In this document: positions 28,824 through 37,618 of the stretch, one piece after another
How positions within the stretch are numbered: position 1 is the stretch's first letter
How the letters are laid out: every line of letters starts with the position of its first letter
NCBI RefSeq assembly: GCF_008704855.1
Contig: NZ_CP023691.1
Span: 6,076,001-6,140,000 of the forward strand
Length of the DNA: 64,000 bases
Direction of reading: 5' to 3'
Origin: Streptomyces platensis
Lineage (GTDB): Bacteria; Actinomycetota; Actinomycetes; Streptomycetales; Streptomycetaceae
The notes under the pieces: generated by a model
Seen by the model: the letters and a program-made list of their open reading frames with translations, nothing else
Databases searched by the model: none
What the model was told of the DNA's origin: nothing
Position numbers and translations under genes: made by a program

Positions 28824-30575
28824 ATGCGAAGGTCAGTTCCGGTCGCGGCTGTCGCGGCCATCACCAGTGCGGGCCTTTTGCTGGCCGGCTGTAGCGGGGG
28901 CAAGGGTTCCGCGGAGGGCTCGGGCGAGGCGAACGCCGCAACCAAGGGCATCGTCAACGCCTCGGACGCGAAGGGCGGCACGGTCACCTACGCGATCAGC
29001 GACGCCCCCGAGTCGTTCGACCCGGGCAACACGTACTACGCCTTCATCTACAACTTCAGCCGGCTCTACGCACGCCCGCTCACCACCTTCAAGCCGGGCC
29101 CCGGCCCCAAGGGCAACGAGCTGGTCCCGGACCTCGCCGAGTCGATGGGCAAGCCCAGCGACGGCGGCAAGACCTGGACGTACAAGATCCGCAAGGGCGT
29201 CAAGTACGACGACGGCTCCACGGTGACCTCGCAGGACGTCAAGTACGCCGTCGAGCGCAGCAACTTCGCGCGCGACACCCTCTCGCTGGGCCCGAACTAC
29301 TTCCAGCAGTTCCTCAAGGACAACGACGGCGGCTACAAGGGTCCCTACAAGGACAAGAGCAAGGCCGGTCTGAAGTCCATCGAGACGCCGGACGAGCAGA
29401 CGGTCGTCTTCCACCTGAAGAAGCCGTTCGCCGAGTTCGACTACCTGGTGAGCGCCCCGCAGACCGCTCCGGTCCCGCAGGCCAAGGACAAGGGCGCCGA
29501 CTACACCAAGTCCGTGCTGTCCACCGGCTCGTACAAGTTCGAGAGCTACGAAGAGGGCAAGAAGCTCACCCTGGTCCGCAACCCGCAGTGGTCGGCGAAG
29601 ACCGACCCGCTGCGCAAGCAGCTGCCGGACAAGATCGTCCTGAATCTGAAGGTCGCCCAGTCGACGATCGACAAGGACCTCAAGTCCGGTAACACCCTGG
29701 TGGACCTGGCCGGCCGCGGTGTCGACGGGCAGACCCAGGCGCAGCTCCTGACCGACCCCAAGGAGAAGGCCAACACCGACAACACGCTCGGTCAGCGGCT
29801 GGTCTACACGGCGCTCAACACCAAGGTGAAGCCGTTCGACAACATCGAGTGCCGTAAGGCCGTCGAGTACGCGATCGACAAGAAGGCCGTACAGACCTCG
29901 CTCGGCGGTCCGATACGCGGTGAGCTGGCCTCCACGGTCCTGCCGACCGACATCGACGGCTACCAGAAGTACGACCTGTACCCGCAGAAGTACGACGGCG
30001 ACAAGCTGGATCTGGCCGAGGCCAAGAAGCACTGGGACAAGTGCGGCGCCGGCAAGACCACGACCACGATCCTGGCCCGCAACGACCGCCAGGACGAGGT
30101 CGACGCGGCCACCACGGTCATCGACTCGCTCAAGAAGATCGGTGTCACCGCCAAGATCCAGTCCTACCCGACCAGCAAGTACTTCTCGGACTACGCCGGT
30201 GTGCCGAAGTTCAACAAGAAGAACAACGTCGGTCTGATCATGATGCAGTGGGGCTCGGACTTCCCGACCGGCTACGGCTACCTCCAGCAGATCCTCAACG
30301 GCAAGGCGATCAGCCAGTCCGGTAACACCAACCTGTCGGAGCTGGACGACCCGGAGATCAACAAGCTGCTCGACAGCGCCATCGCCAACACCGACAAGGC
30401 GGCCCGCGAGAAGGCGTACGCCGAGATCGACAAGAAGACGATGGAGCAGGCGGCGATCGTTCCGCTCACCTACTTCAAGGTCCTGATGTACCGCTCGCCC
30501 AAGGCCACCAACCTGGTGTCCACCTCGGCCTTCAGCGGTCAGTACGACTACCTCAACATCGGCGTCAAGAAGTAG
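28824..30575 (+). CDS. Peptide ABC transporter substrate-binding lipoprotein
   Basis: 583 aa, SBP_bac_5 family (DppA/OppA-like). Signal peptide with lipobox LLLAGCSG (lipidated Cys23). Domain motifs: GGTVTYAISDAPESFDPGN, GKTWTYKIRKGVKYDDGSTVT and DVKYAVERS. The mature protein is unusually Lys-rich for this genome. It should be anchored to the outer face of the membrane and deliver oligopeptides to the permease. Confidence 0.95.
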   Translation: MRRSVPVAAVAAITSAGLLLAGCSGGKGSAEGSGEANAATKGIVNASDAKGGTVTYAISDAPESFDPGNTYYAFIYNFSRLYARPLTTFKPGPGPKGNELVPDLAESMGKPSDGGKTWTYKIRKGVKYDDGSTVTSQDVKYAVERSNFARDTLSLGPNYFQQFLKDNDGGYKGPYKDKSKAGLKSIETPDEQTVVFHLKKPFAEFDYLVSAPQTAPVPQAKDKGADYTKSVLSTGSYKFESYEEGKKLTLVRNPQWSAKTDPLRKQLPDKIVLNLKVAQSTIDKDLKSGNTLVDLAGRGVDGQTQAQLLTDPKEKANTDNTLGQRLVYTALNTKVKPFDNIECRKAVEYAIDKKAVQTSLGGPIRGELASTVLPTDIDGYQKYDLYPQKYDGDKLDLAEAKKHWDKCGAGKTTTTILARNDRQDEVDAATTVIDSLKKIGVTAKIQSYPTSKYFSDYAGVPKFNKKNNVGLIMMQWGSDFPTGYGYLQQILNGKAISQSGNTNLSELDDPEINKLLDSAIANTDKAAREKAYAEIDKKTMEQAAIVPLTYFKVLMYRSPKATNLVSTSAFSGQYDYLNIGVKK

Positions 30576-30653
30576 CAGCCCTGGAAGGCAGGTGAAGGCA
30601 TTGGTGTCCGCGGGCCGGCTTCGGCCGGCCCGCGGCGCCGACGCCGCATCCCC

Positions 30654-31664
30654 GTGTTCTCGTACATCATCCGCAGGTTGATCAGCGCAGTGGTTCTGCT
30701 GCTGATCGTCAGCGCGGTCACCTTCGGCATCTTCTTCCTGCTGCCGAAGCTGGCCGGGCAGAGCACCGACCAGCTTGCCCAGCAGTACATCGGAAAGGCC
30801 CCCACGCCCGCGGACATCGCCGCGGTCAAGAAGAATCTCGGCCTGGACAAGCCCGTGTACGAGCAGTACTGGGACTTCCTCAAGGGCATTTTCGTCGGCG
30901 TCGACTACAAATTCGGTCCGGAAGCGGCCCAGTGCCATGTGCCGTGCTTCGGATACTCCTTCAAAACGCATATCGAGGTCTGGCCGGAGATCCAGTCCCG
31001 GCTCCCGGTGACCCTTTCGCTCGCCGCCGGTGCGGCCGTGCTGTGGGTCGTCTCCGGTGTCGCCACCGGTGTGCTCTCCGCGCTGCGCCCCGGCTCGCTC
31101 TTCGACCGGATGGCGATGGGTGTCGCGCTGGCCGGTGTCTCCCTCCCGATGTTCTTCACGGGAGCCCTGGCCCTGGCGCTGTTCACCTACCAGTGGCCGA
31201 TCTTCGAACGCAGCGACTACATACCGCTGATGGAGGATCCGTTCCTCTGGGCCCGGACCCTGGTCCTGCCCTGGGTCACCCTGGCCTTCCTCTACTCCGC
31301 GCTCTACGCCCGGCTCACCAGGGCCGGGATGCTGGAGACGCTGAGCGAGGACTACATCCGTACCGCCCGCGCCAAGGGCCTGCGGGAGCGCAAGGTGGTC
31401 GTACGGCACGGTCTGCGGGCCGCGCTCACCCCGATCATCACGGTCTTCGGCATGGACCTGGGCCTGCTGCTCGGCGGTGCGCTGATCACCGAACAGGTCT
31501 TCTCGCTCAAGGGAGTCGGCGCCTTCGCCGTCGAGGCGATCAACGCCAACGACCTGCCGAACATCCTCGGCGTCACCTTGCTCGCCGCGTTCTTCATCGT
31601 CATGTGCAATCTGGTGGTGGACGTTCTGTACGCCGCCGTCGACCCGCGGGTGAGGCTCTCGTGA
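30654..31664 (+). CDS. Peptide ABC transporter permease (OppB/DppB type)
   Basis: 336 aa with GTG start. It begins MFSYIIRRLISAVVLLLIVSAVTF, the typical first helix of DppB/OppB. The EAA loop is EDYIRTARAKGLRERKVVVRHGLRAALTPII. The stop overlaps the next start (GTGA), so translation of the ATPase gene is coupled. An extra Cys pair (AQCHVPCFG) lies in the large extracellular loop. Confidence 0.94.
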   Translation: MFSYIIRRLISAVVLLLIVSAVTFGIFFLLPKLAGQSTDQLAQQYIGKAPTPADIAAVKKNLGLDKPVYEQYWDFLKGIFVGVDYKFGPEAAQCHVPCFGYSFKTHIEVWPEIQSRLPVTLSLAAGAAVLWVVSGVATGVLSALRPGSLFDRMAMGVALAGVSLPMFFTGALALALFTYQWPIFERSDYIPLMEDPFLWARTLVLPWVTLAFLYSALYARLTRAGMLETLSEDYIRTARAKGLRERKVVVRHGLRAALTPIITVFGMDLGLLLGGALITEQVFSLKGVGAFAVEAINANDLPNILGVTLLAAFFIVMCNLVVDVLYAAVDPRVRLS

Positions 31665-32812
31665 CCGACTCCTCCGAGGACAAGACCGAGACCGCGGCGG
31701 CCGGGTCCGCCGCGGCCACCACCACCGGGAAGGCGCCGGCGCCGTTCCTCCAGGTGCGGGACCTCAAGGTGCACTTCCGCACCGACGACGGGCTGGTGAA
31801 GTCCGTCGACGGCCTGAACTTCAGCCTGGAGAAGGGCAAGACGCTCGGCATCGTCGGCGAGTCCGGCTCCGGCAAGTCCGTCACCTCGCTCGCCGTGATG
31901 GGCCTGCACCGCGCCTCGCGCCAGCAGCGCAGCAAGGTGGACATGTCCGGCGAGATCTGGCTGGACGGCAAGGAGCTGGTCTCCGCCGATCCGGACCAGG
32001 TGCGCCGGCTGCGTGGCCGCGAGATGGCGATGATCTTCCAGGATCCGCTGTCCGCGCTGCACCCCTTCTATTCGGTCGGCAGCCAGATCGTCGAGGCGTA
32101 CCGCGTCCACAACGACGTGGACAAGAAGACCGCGCGCAAGCGGGCGATCGAGATGCTCGACCGGGTCGGCATCCCGCAGCCCGACAAGCGGGTCGACGAT
32201 CATCCGCACCAGTTCTCCGGCGGTATGCGCCAGCGCGCCATGATCGCGATGGCGCTGGTGAACAACCCCGAGCTGCTGATCGCGGACGAGCCGACCACCG
32301 CACTGGACGTCACCGTCCAGGCGCAGATCCTGGACCTGATCCGCGATCTCCAGAAGGAGTTCGGCTCGGCGGTCATCATCATCACCCACGACCTCGGGGT
32401 GGTCGCCGAGCTCGCCGACGATCTGCTGGTGATGTACGGCGGACGGTGCGTCGAGCGTGGACCGGCCGAGAAGGTCTTCTACGAGCCCCAGCACCCCTAC
32501 ACCTGGGGTCTGCTCGGGTCCATGCCGCGTATCGACCGTGAGCAGACGGACCGGCTGATCCCGGTCAAGGGCTCGCCGCCCAGCCTGATCAACGTCCCGT
32601 CCGGCTGTGCCTTCAACCCCCGCTGCCCGTACGCGGATGTGCCCAAGGACAACCTCACCCGTACGGTCCGCCCCGAACTGCGCGAGGCCGGCAGTGGGGG
32701 CACCCCCGCCAATGGGGGCGTAGCCGACGGGGGAGGGCACTTCTCCGCCTGCCATATGTCGCAGGAGGAGCGGGAGCGTATCTGGACCGAAGAGATTGCG
32801 CCGAAGCTGTGA
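31661..32812 (+). CDS. Peptide ABC transporter ATPase (OppD/DppD type)
   Basis: 383 aa, GTG start. An Ala/Thr-rich extension of ~25 residues precedes the ATPase domain: Walker A GESGSGKS, Q-loop IFQDPLSALHP, signature HQFSGGMRQRAM, Walker B LLIADEPTTALD, switch His in ITHDLG. The OppD C-terminal region has PSGCAFNPRCPYA and ends FSACHM. Two oddities: the usual third Cys of that cluster is absent (PKDNLTRT), and residues ~344-359 (GSGGTPANGG...) come from a G-rich repeat inserted in frame. The stop overlaps the next start (GTGA). Confidence 0.94.
   Translation: MTDSSEDKTETAAAGSAAATTTGKAPAPFLQVRDLKVHFRTDDGLVKSVDGLNFSLEKGKTLGIVGESGSGKSVTSLAVMGLHRASRQQRSKVDMSGEIWLDGKELVSADPDQVRRLRGREMAMIFQDPLSALHPFYSVGSQIVEAYRVHNDVDKKTARKRAIEMLDRVGIPQPDKRVDDHPHQFSGGMRQRAMIAMALVNNPELLIADEPTTALDVTVQAQILDLIRDLQKEFGSAVIIITHDLGVVAELADDLLVMYGGRCVERGPAEKVFYEPQHPYTWGLLGSMPRIDREQTDRLIPVKGSPPSLINVPSGCAFNPRCPYADVPKDNLTRTVRPELREAGSGGTPANGGVADGGGHFSACHMSQEERERIWTEEIAPKL
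32690..32740 (+). repeat. Palindromic G-rich repeat inserted in frame in DppD-like gene
   Basis: The segment GGCAGTGGGGGCACCCCCGC then GGGGGCG and GGGGGAGGG has the look of the short palindromic elements that occur between Streptomyces genes. Here it sits inside the coding sequence and adds a Gly/Ala-rich stretch without breaking the frame. Confidence 0.55.
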
Positions 32813-33939
32813 CCGAGACGACTGACGACCAGAACAAGAAGATCCCGCTCCAGAAGGGGGCGGAGACCTCCGCCGACGCCTCCGCCGACGCCCCCTCCGC
32901 CGCCGAGCCCCTGCTCAGGGTCCGCGGTCTGGTCCGGCACTTCCCGATCACCAAGGGCCTGCTCAAGCGGCAGGTCGGCGCGGTGCAGGCGGTCGACGGC
33001 ATCGACTTCGACGTACGGCCCGGGGAAACCCTCGGCGTCGTCGGCGAGTCCGGCTGCGGCAAGTCGACGATGGGCCGCCTGATCACCCGGCTCGACGAAC
33101 CGACCGGCGGCTCCATCGAGTTCCAGGGCCAGGACATCACGCATCTGTCCCAGGGCCGGCTGCGGCCGATGCGCCGGGACGTGCAGATGATCTTCCAGGA
33201 TCCGTACGGTTCGCTGAATCCGCGGCACACCATCGGCGGGATCGTCTCCACCCCCTTCCGCCTCCAGGGCGTCGAGCCCGAGGGCGGGGTGAAGAAGGAG
33301 GTGCAGCGGCTGCTGGAGCTGGTGGGCCTGAGCCCGGAGCACTACAACCGCTATCCGCACGAGTTCTCCGGCGGTCAGCGGCAGCGCATCGGCATCGCCC
33401 GGGCGCTGGCGCTCAAGCCCAAGCTGGTGGTCGCCGACGAGCCGGTCTCCGCGCTGGACGTGTCGATCCAGGCCCAGGTCGTCAACCTCATGGACGACCT
33501 CCAGGAGGAGCTGGGCCTGACGTACGTCATCATCGCCCACGACCTCTCGGTCATCCGGCATGTGTCGGACCGGATCGCGGTGATGTACCTCGGCAAGATC
33601 GTGGAACTGGCCGACCGCAAGGCGCTGTACGAGTCGCCGATGCACCCGTACACCAAGGCGCTGCTGTCCGCCGTCCCGGTGCCCGATCCCAAGCGGCGTA
33701 CCCAGCGCGACCGGATCCTGCTCAAGGGCGATGTGCCGTCGCCGATCAACCCGCCGTCCGGCTGCCGGTTCCGTACCCGCTGCTGGAAGGCGACCGAGGT
33801 GTGCGCCACCACCGAGCCGCCGCTGGTCACGCTGCGAACCGGTCACCAGGTGGCCTGCCACCACCCCGAGAACGCACCCGACCCGGCGCCGGCCGCCGGG
33901 GCGTCCGGCGGGGCCGGTCAGGAGCCAACCGGTAAGTAA
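32809..33939 (+). CDS. Peptide ABC transporter ATPase (OppF/DppF type)
   Basis: 376 aa, GTG start overlapping the previous stop by 4 bases. Walker A GESGCGKSTMGR, Q-loop IFQDPYGSLNPRHTI, signature HEFSGGQRQRIGIARA, Walker B VVADEPVSALDVS, switch His IAHDLSVIRHV. The C-terminal region keeps the OppF Cys pattern (PSGCRFRTRCWKATEVC...ACHHPE). Pairs with the DppD-like subunit to power the importer. Confidence 0.95.
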   Translation: MTETTDDQNKKIPLQKGAETSADASADAPSAAEPLLRVRGLVRHFPITKGLLKRQVGAVQAVDGIDFDVRPGETLGVVGESGCGKSTMGRLITRLDEPTGGSIEFQGQDITHLSQGRLRPMRRDVQMIFQDPYGSLNPRHTIGGIVSTPFRLQGVEPEGGVKKEVQRLLELVGLSPEHYNRYPHEFSGGQRQRIGIARALALKPKLVVADEPVSALDVSIQAQVVNLMDDLQEELGLTYVIIAHDLSVIRHVSDRIAVMYLGKIVELADRKALYESPMHPYTKALLSAVPVPDPKRRTQRDRILLKGDVPSPINPPSGCRFRTRCWKATEVCATTEPPLVTLRTGHQVACHHPENAPDPAPAAGASGGAGQEPTGK

Positions 33940-34037
33940 CACCGAGGAATTGGCAAAGTCCCGGGCAAGACGGAGCGGGAGGGTGCAGAGTCGGCGCGAT
34001 TGTTCCTCATTCGCCCGTGTGTCCGAAAGGACGGCTC

Positions 34038-35444
34038 ATGGCACTCTCCCGTTCTGTGCGTCGCACCTCCCGCTGGCTCGCCCTGGCCACCGCCGTGGCC
34101 TCGGCCGCCTCCATCGCCGCCGCTCCCGGCGCCTCCCCCGGCGCCCCCGGCGTCGGTGATTCCTACTTCCCCCGCCTGGGCAACGGCGGCTTCGACGCCC
34201 TGCATTACGACCTCGGCGTCAGTTATCAGCCCAACAGCGGCCGGCTCGACGGCCGGACGACACTCACCGCCCGCGCCACCAAGAACCTCTCCGCCTTCGA
34301 CCTCGATCTCCAGAAGCTGACGGTCGACAGCGTGCGGGTGAACGGCCGGCGGGCCCACTTCGCCAGATCCGGTGACGAGATAACCGTCCGCCCCGACTTC
34401 CCGCTGCGCCACGGCAGGAAGTTCACCGTCACCGTCGCCTACCACGGTGTCCCCAAGCCGCTGAGCGGCCCGATCGTCTTCGGCTCCGAGTACGGCTGGA
34501 TGAAGACCAAGGACGGGGTCTTCGTCGGCTGCGAGCCGAACGCCGCCTCGACGTGGTTCCCCTCCAGCGACCACCCGGGCGACAAGGCGACCTACGACAT
34601 CCGCATCGACGCCCCCAAGGGCCTGACCGGCGTCTCCAACGGGCGGCTCGTCGGCTCCGGGGAGCGGCACGGCCGGTCCTGGGCCCACTGGCGCGAGAAG
34701 CGCCCCATGGCGACCTACCTCGCCACCGCCACCATCGGGAAGTTCGACGTCCGTACGGGCACCACGCCCGGCGGCATCCCCATCTACGTCGCCACCGACC
34801 CCACGCTGCCCACCGGCAGGGTCGACGTCTACGGCCTCACCGCCGAGGCCACCGACTACTGGTCGACGGTCTTCGGCCCGTACCCCTTCGAGGAGACCGG
34901 CGCCATCGTCGACGACATGCCGCAGGCCGGCTTCTCCCTGGAGGTGCAGTCCAAGCCGGTCTACTCGGGCGTGCGCAGCGAGTCGACCATCGTCCACGAG
35001 CTGGCGCACCAGTGGTTCGGCGACTCGGTCTCGGTGAAGAAGTGGCAGAACATCTGGCTCAACGAGGGCTTCGCCACGTACGCGCAGTGGCTGTGGAGCG
35101 AGCACCGCGGCACCCGCAGCGCCCATGACGCCTTCCGTGCGGCGTACGCCGGCGCCCCGGCCGACAGCGCCTTCTGGAAGGTGAAGGTCGCCGATCCGCA
35201 GCGGGACACCATGTTCGCCGACGCGGTCTACGAACGCGGCGCGATGACGCTTCAGGTGCTGCGGGAGCGGATCGGCGACAAGGCGTTCTTCAAGCTGCTG
35301 CCGGCCTGGACCGCCCGCCACCGCTACGGCAACGCGGAGACCTCCCAGTTCATCGCGCTCGCCGAGAAGATCTCCGGGCAGCAGCTGGACGACCTCTTCG
35401 ACACCTGGCTGAACACGGACAGCAAGCCGGCGCTGCCCGAGTAG
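34038..35444 (+). CDS. Secreted M1-family metallopeptidase
   Basis: 468 aa. ATG 34038 follows GAAAGGA. The N-terminus is a Sec signal peptide (RRTSRWLALATAVASAASIAA). The zinc site is HELAHQWFGD (His320, Glu321, His324) with the third ligand Glu343 in WLNEGFATYAQW, exactly spaced for gluzincins of family M1. At half the length of PepN it lacks the C-terminal helical superdomain, as do other secreted Streptomyces M1 enzymes. Placed after a peptide importer, it may release peptides or amino acids outside the cell for uptake; that link is inferred. Confidence 0.92.
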   Translation: MALSRSVRRTSRWLALATAVASAASIAAAPGASPGAPGVGDSYFPRLGNGGFDALHYDLGVSYQPNSGRLDGRTTLTARATKNLSAFDLDLQKLTVDSVRVNGRRAHFARSGDEITVRPDFPLRHGRKFTVTVAYHGVPKPLSGPIVFGSEYGWMKTKDGVFVGCEPNAASTWFPSSDHPGDKATYDIRIDAPKGLTGVSNGRLVGSGERHGRSWAHWREKRPMATYLATATIGKFDVRTGTTPGGIPIYVATDPTLPTGRVDVYGLTAEATDYWSTVFGPYPFEETGAIVDDMPQAGFSLEVQSKPVYSGVRSESTIVHELAHQWFGDSVSVKKWQNIWLNEGFATYAQWLWSEHRGTRSAHDAFRAAYAGAPADSAFWKVKVADPQRDTMFADAVYERGAMTLQVLRERIGDKAFFKLLPAWTARHRYGNAETSQFIALAEKISGQQLDDLFDTWLNTDSKPALPE

Positions 35445-35459
35445 GTCCGGGCCCCGCGG

Positions 35460-36095
35460 TCAGTCGGCGTCCGGCCGGCCGCCCCGGGGGCGCAGCTGCT
35501 GCGGCCGCGGCAGATGCAGCCCGAGGTAGACCGCACCCATCCGCAGTCCGAAGACCACCCCCGCCGAGATCCCGGCGGCGGGGGTGGCTCCGGTGCCGAG
35601 GTTGTACAGCAGCAGATAGCAGCAGGCGCCGGCCAGCGCGGCGATCGCGTAGACGTCCTCCCGCAGCAGCAGCGGCGGGAACTCCCCGCACAGCACATCG
35701 CGGATGACCTCACCGGCGACCCCGGTCAGCACCGCCAGGATGATCACTGCGAGCGGGGTGGCGCCCGCGTCGATCGCGGCGCGGGCCCCGATGACCGTGA
35801 CCACGGACAGTCCGATCGCGTCGACCACCAGCAGCGACTTGTGCGGCAGCTGCCAGAACCGCAGATAGATCATGGTGCCGACGCCGACACAGATGATCAC
35901 GGTGAGCAGTACCCAGTCGTGCGTCCAGTACAGCGGGCGCCGGTCGAGGATGAGATCGCGCAGCGTGCCGCCGGAGATGGACGCGGCGAAGGCGAGCACC
36001 AGCCCGCCGAAGGGGTCCATGTTGGCGCGATAGGCGGCCAGCACCCCGCTCGCCGCGAAGGCCGCGACACCCACCAGGTAGAGGACGTGAAGCAT
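35460..36095 (-). CDS. UPF0126 (TRIC-like) membrane protein
   Basis: 211 aa with about seven hydrophobic helices. Two internally repeated units each carry a glycine-rich motif before an Arg-Asp: SGGTLRDLIL in the first and VAGEVIRDVLCGEFPPLL in the second. This is the UPF0126 family, whose bacterial members form trimeric cation-channel-like structures. ATG 36095 (MLHVLYLV) is used; ATGs at 36104 and 36107 are in frame. Convergent with the M1 peptidase gene. Confidence 0.86.
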   Translation of the reverse strand: MLHVLYLVGVAAFAASGVLAAYRANMDPFGGLVLAFAASISGGTLRDLILDRRPLYWTHDWVLLTVIICVGVGTMIYLRFWQLPHKSLLVVDAIGLSVVTVIGARAAIDAGATPLAVIILAVLTGVAGEVIRDVLCGEFPPLLLREDVYAIAALAGACCYLLLYNLGTGATPAAGISAGVVFGLRMGAVYLGLHLPRPQQLRPRGGRPDAD

Positions 36096-36155
36096 GGCGC
36101 ACATCATCGCAGGCGCGGAACGAGTCGTTCCGCCCGAGGCGGTAAAAACTGACAC

Positions 36156-36167
36156 TACCGGTCGGTA
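36156..36167. promoter_or_regulatory. Short dyad upstream of thioesterase-like gene
   Basis: TACCG-GT-CGGTA, with near-symmetry continuing outward (ACTACCG/CGGTAAC), lies 24 bp before the thioesterase start and 60 bp from the divergent UPF0126 start. TetR-type regulators of acyl-CoA genes often bind ACCG/CGGT dyads, but no TetR gene is present here. Confidence 0.4.
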
Positions 36168-36191
36168 ACCATCCCGTGTAGCGTGCAACCC

Positions 36192-37040
36192 ATGGCTCTG
36201 GCGACCCACCGCACCAGCGAGTTCGACCGCGATACGGCGGTCACCCGCCGCGCACCCGGCGTCTATGACGCCCACCTCTCCGCCGGCTGGACGATCATCC
36301 AGGCGGTCAACGGCGGCTACCTCCTCGCCCTCATGGGCCGCGCCCTGGGTGACGCCCTCCCGCACCCCGACCCGATGTCGGTCACCGCGCACTACCTGAC
36401 CGCCTCGGTCCCGGGCCCCGCGGTGATCCGCACCGAAGTGGTCCGCACCGGCCGCACGATGTCGACCGGCACCGCCACCCTCGTCCAGTTCGCGGAGGAC
36501 GGCAGCGAGGTCGAGCGGCTGCGCGTGCTGGCCGCGTACGGCGACCTCGGCGCGCTGCCCGACGACGTCCGCACCACCGCCAAACCCCCGGCCATCCCGC
36601 CGTACGAGCACTGCCTGTGCACGGACAGCGCCCCCGACGGCCGTCCCGCGATCCCCGGCAGCACCGCCATCGCCGAGCGCCTCGCCCTCCGGCTGGACCC
36701 GGCGACCGCGGGCTGGGCCGTCGGCGCCCCCTCCGGCAAGGGCGAGATGCGCGCCTGGTTCGGCCTGGCCGACGGTCGCGAACCCGACCCGCTGTCCCTC
36801 CTGCTGACCGTCGACGCGCTGCCGCCCACCGCCTTCGAGATGGGCCTGTCCGGCTGGGTCCCCACCGTCGAACTGACCGCCCACATCCGCCGCCGCCCGG
36901 CCCCCGGCCCGCTGCGGGTCGCCATCACCACCCGCAACCTCGCCGGCGGCTTCCTGGAGGAGGACGCCGAGGTCTGGGATTCCGAGGACCGACTCGTCGC
37001 CCAGTCCCGGCAGTTGGCGCGCGCGGTGCTCCAGGACTAG
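36192..37040 (+). CDS. Thioesterase-superfamily (double hotdog) protein
   Basis: 282 aa. N-terminal half has VYDAHLSAGWTIIQAVNGGYLLALMGRAL, the helix and strand of a TesB-like hotdog; the C-terminal half repeats the fold with FEMGLSGWVPTVELTAHIRRRPAPGPLRV. This matches acyl-CoA thioesterase-like proteins of actinobacteria. The natural acyl-CoA is unknown. ATG 36192 is preferred over GTG 36183. Confidence 0.8.
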   Translation: MALATHRTSEFDRDTAVTRRAPGVYDAHLSAGWTIIQAVNGGYLLALMGRALGDALPHPDPMSVTAHYLTASVPGPAVIRTEVVRTGRTMSTGTATLVQFAEDGSEVERLRVLAAYGDLGALPDDVRTTAKPPAIPPYEHCLCTDSAPDGRPAIPGSTAIAERLALRLDPATAGWAVGAPSGKGEMRAWFGLADGREPDPLSLLLTVDALPPTAFEMGLSGWVPTVELTAHIRRRPAPGPLRVAITTRNLAGGFLEEDAEVWDSEDRLVAQSRQLARAVLQD

Positions 37041-37050
37041 CGGACCTATG

Positions 37051-37094
37051 CCGCTTCCGTACCTTTTCGCAGGTGGCTGCGGGTGCGGAAGCGG
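37051..37094. terminator. Hairpin between thioesterase gene and conflict-system operon
   Basis: CCGCTTCCGTAC (37051-37062) pairs with GTGCGGAAGCGG (37083-37094), 11 of 12 bases, around a 20-nt loop, and is followed by AAAAAGGG. It separates the thioesterase gene from the next operon and may terminate transcription. Confidence 0.5.
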
Positions 37095-37150
37095 AAAAAG
37101 GGCAGGAAAGTGCGGGCGGTGGCCAGGCCGCTCATGTCAGACTGACCGGC

Positions 37151-37618
37151 ATGGGGGATGTGGCTCTCAGAATCGATGAGGCGACCGTCGTGTGGCTGCG
37201 GGCCGAGGAGCCGGCCGCCACCGGCCGGCCGGGCCCGCACGAACACTCCGGCGCACAACCGCCGCCCGAAGGTGACCGACGGCAGCAGCCCGGCACCGAC
37301 GGTGAGTTGGAGCTGCCCGAGGAGTTCGGCTCCGCCCAGCCGGTCAGTGTCGACAGCCGGGTGGCCCGGGCGCTGACCCGCGGCGGGGAGGCCCTCGAAG
37401 AGGCCCTGCGGCCGCTCGGCGGCGTCCTCGGCCAGATTCACCGCTCGATCGCCGCCGGCAGCCACCGCCCCGACGAGGTCACCGTGGAGTTCGGGGTCAC
37501 CCTCGGCTCCGATCTGAGCCTCGGGGTGTTCTCCGGCAAGGGAGACGCGAGCTTCAAGGTCTCGGCCACCTGGAATCTCGGCCAGGGCACGGGGGAACCC
37601 GGCGGGACGGCCCCGTGA
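37151..37618 (+). CDS. Trypco1-like (CU044_2847 family) small protein
   Basis: 155 aa. The two ends resemble trypsin-co-occurring domain 1: an N-terminal strand pair (GDVALRIDEATVVWLRAEE) and the C-terminal DEVTVEFGVTLGSDLSLGVFSGKGDASFKVSATWN, with the helix ALEEALRPLGGVLGQIHRSI between. Members of this family are typically encoded next to trypsin-like proteases in predicted conflict systems, possibly as adaptor or protease substrate. Its stop overlaps the protease start (GTGA). An extra Pro/Gly/Gln-rich loop (about 22-50) is inserted after the first strands. Confidence 0.75.
   Translation: MGDVALRIDEATVVWLRAEEPAATGRPGPHEHSGAQPPPEGDRRQQPGTDGELELPEEFGSAQPVSVDSRVARALTRGGEALEEALRPLGGVLGQIHRSIAAGSHRPDEVTVEFGVTLGSDLSLGVFSGKGDASFKVSATWNLGQGTGEPGGTAP

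Noticed and set aside
28833..31409. 858-codon minus-strand frame
   Set aside because: Antisense to binding protein and permease genes with clear family motifs; Leu/Val/Gly-rich shadow without domains.
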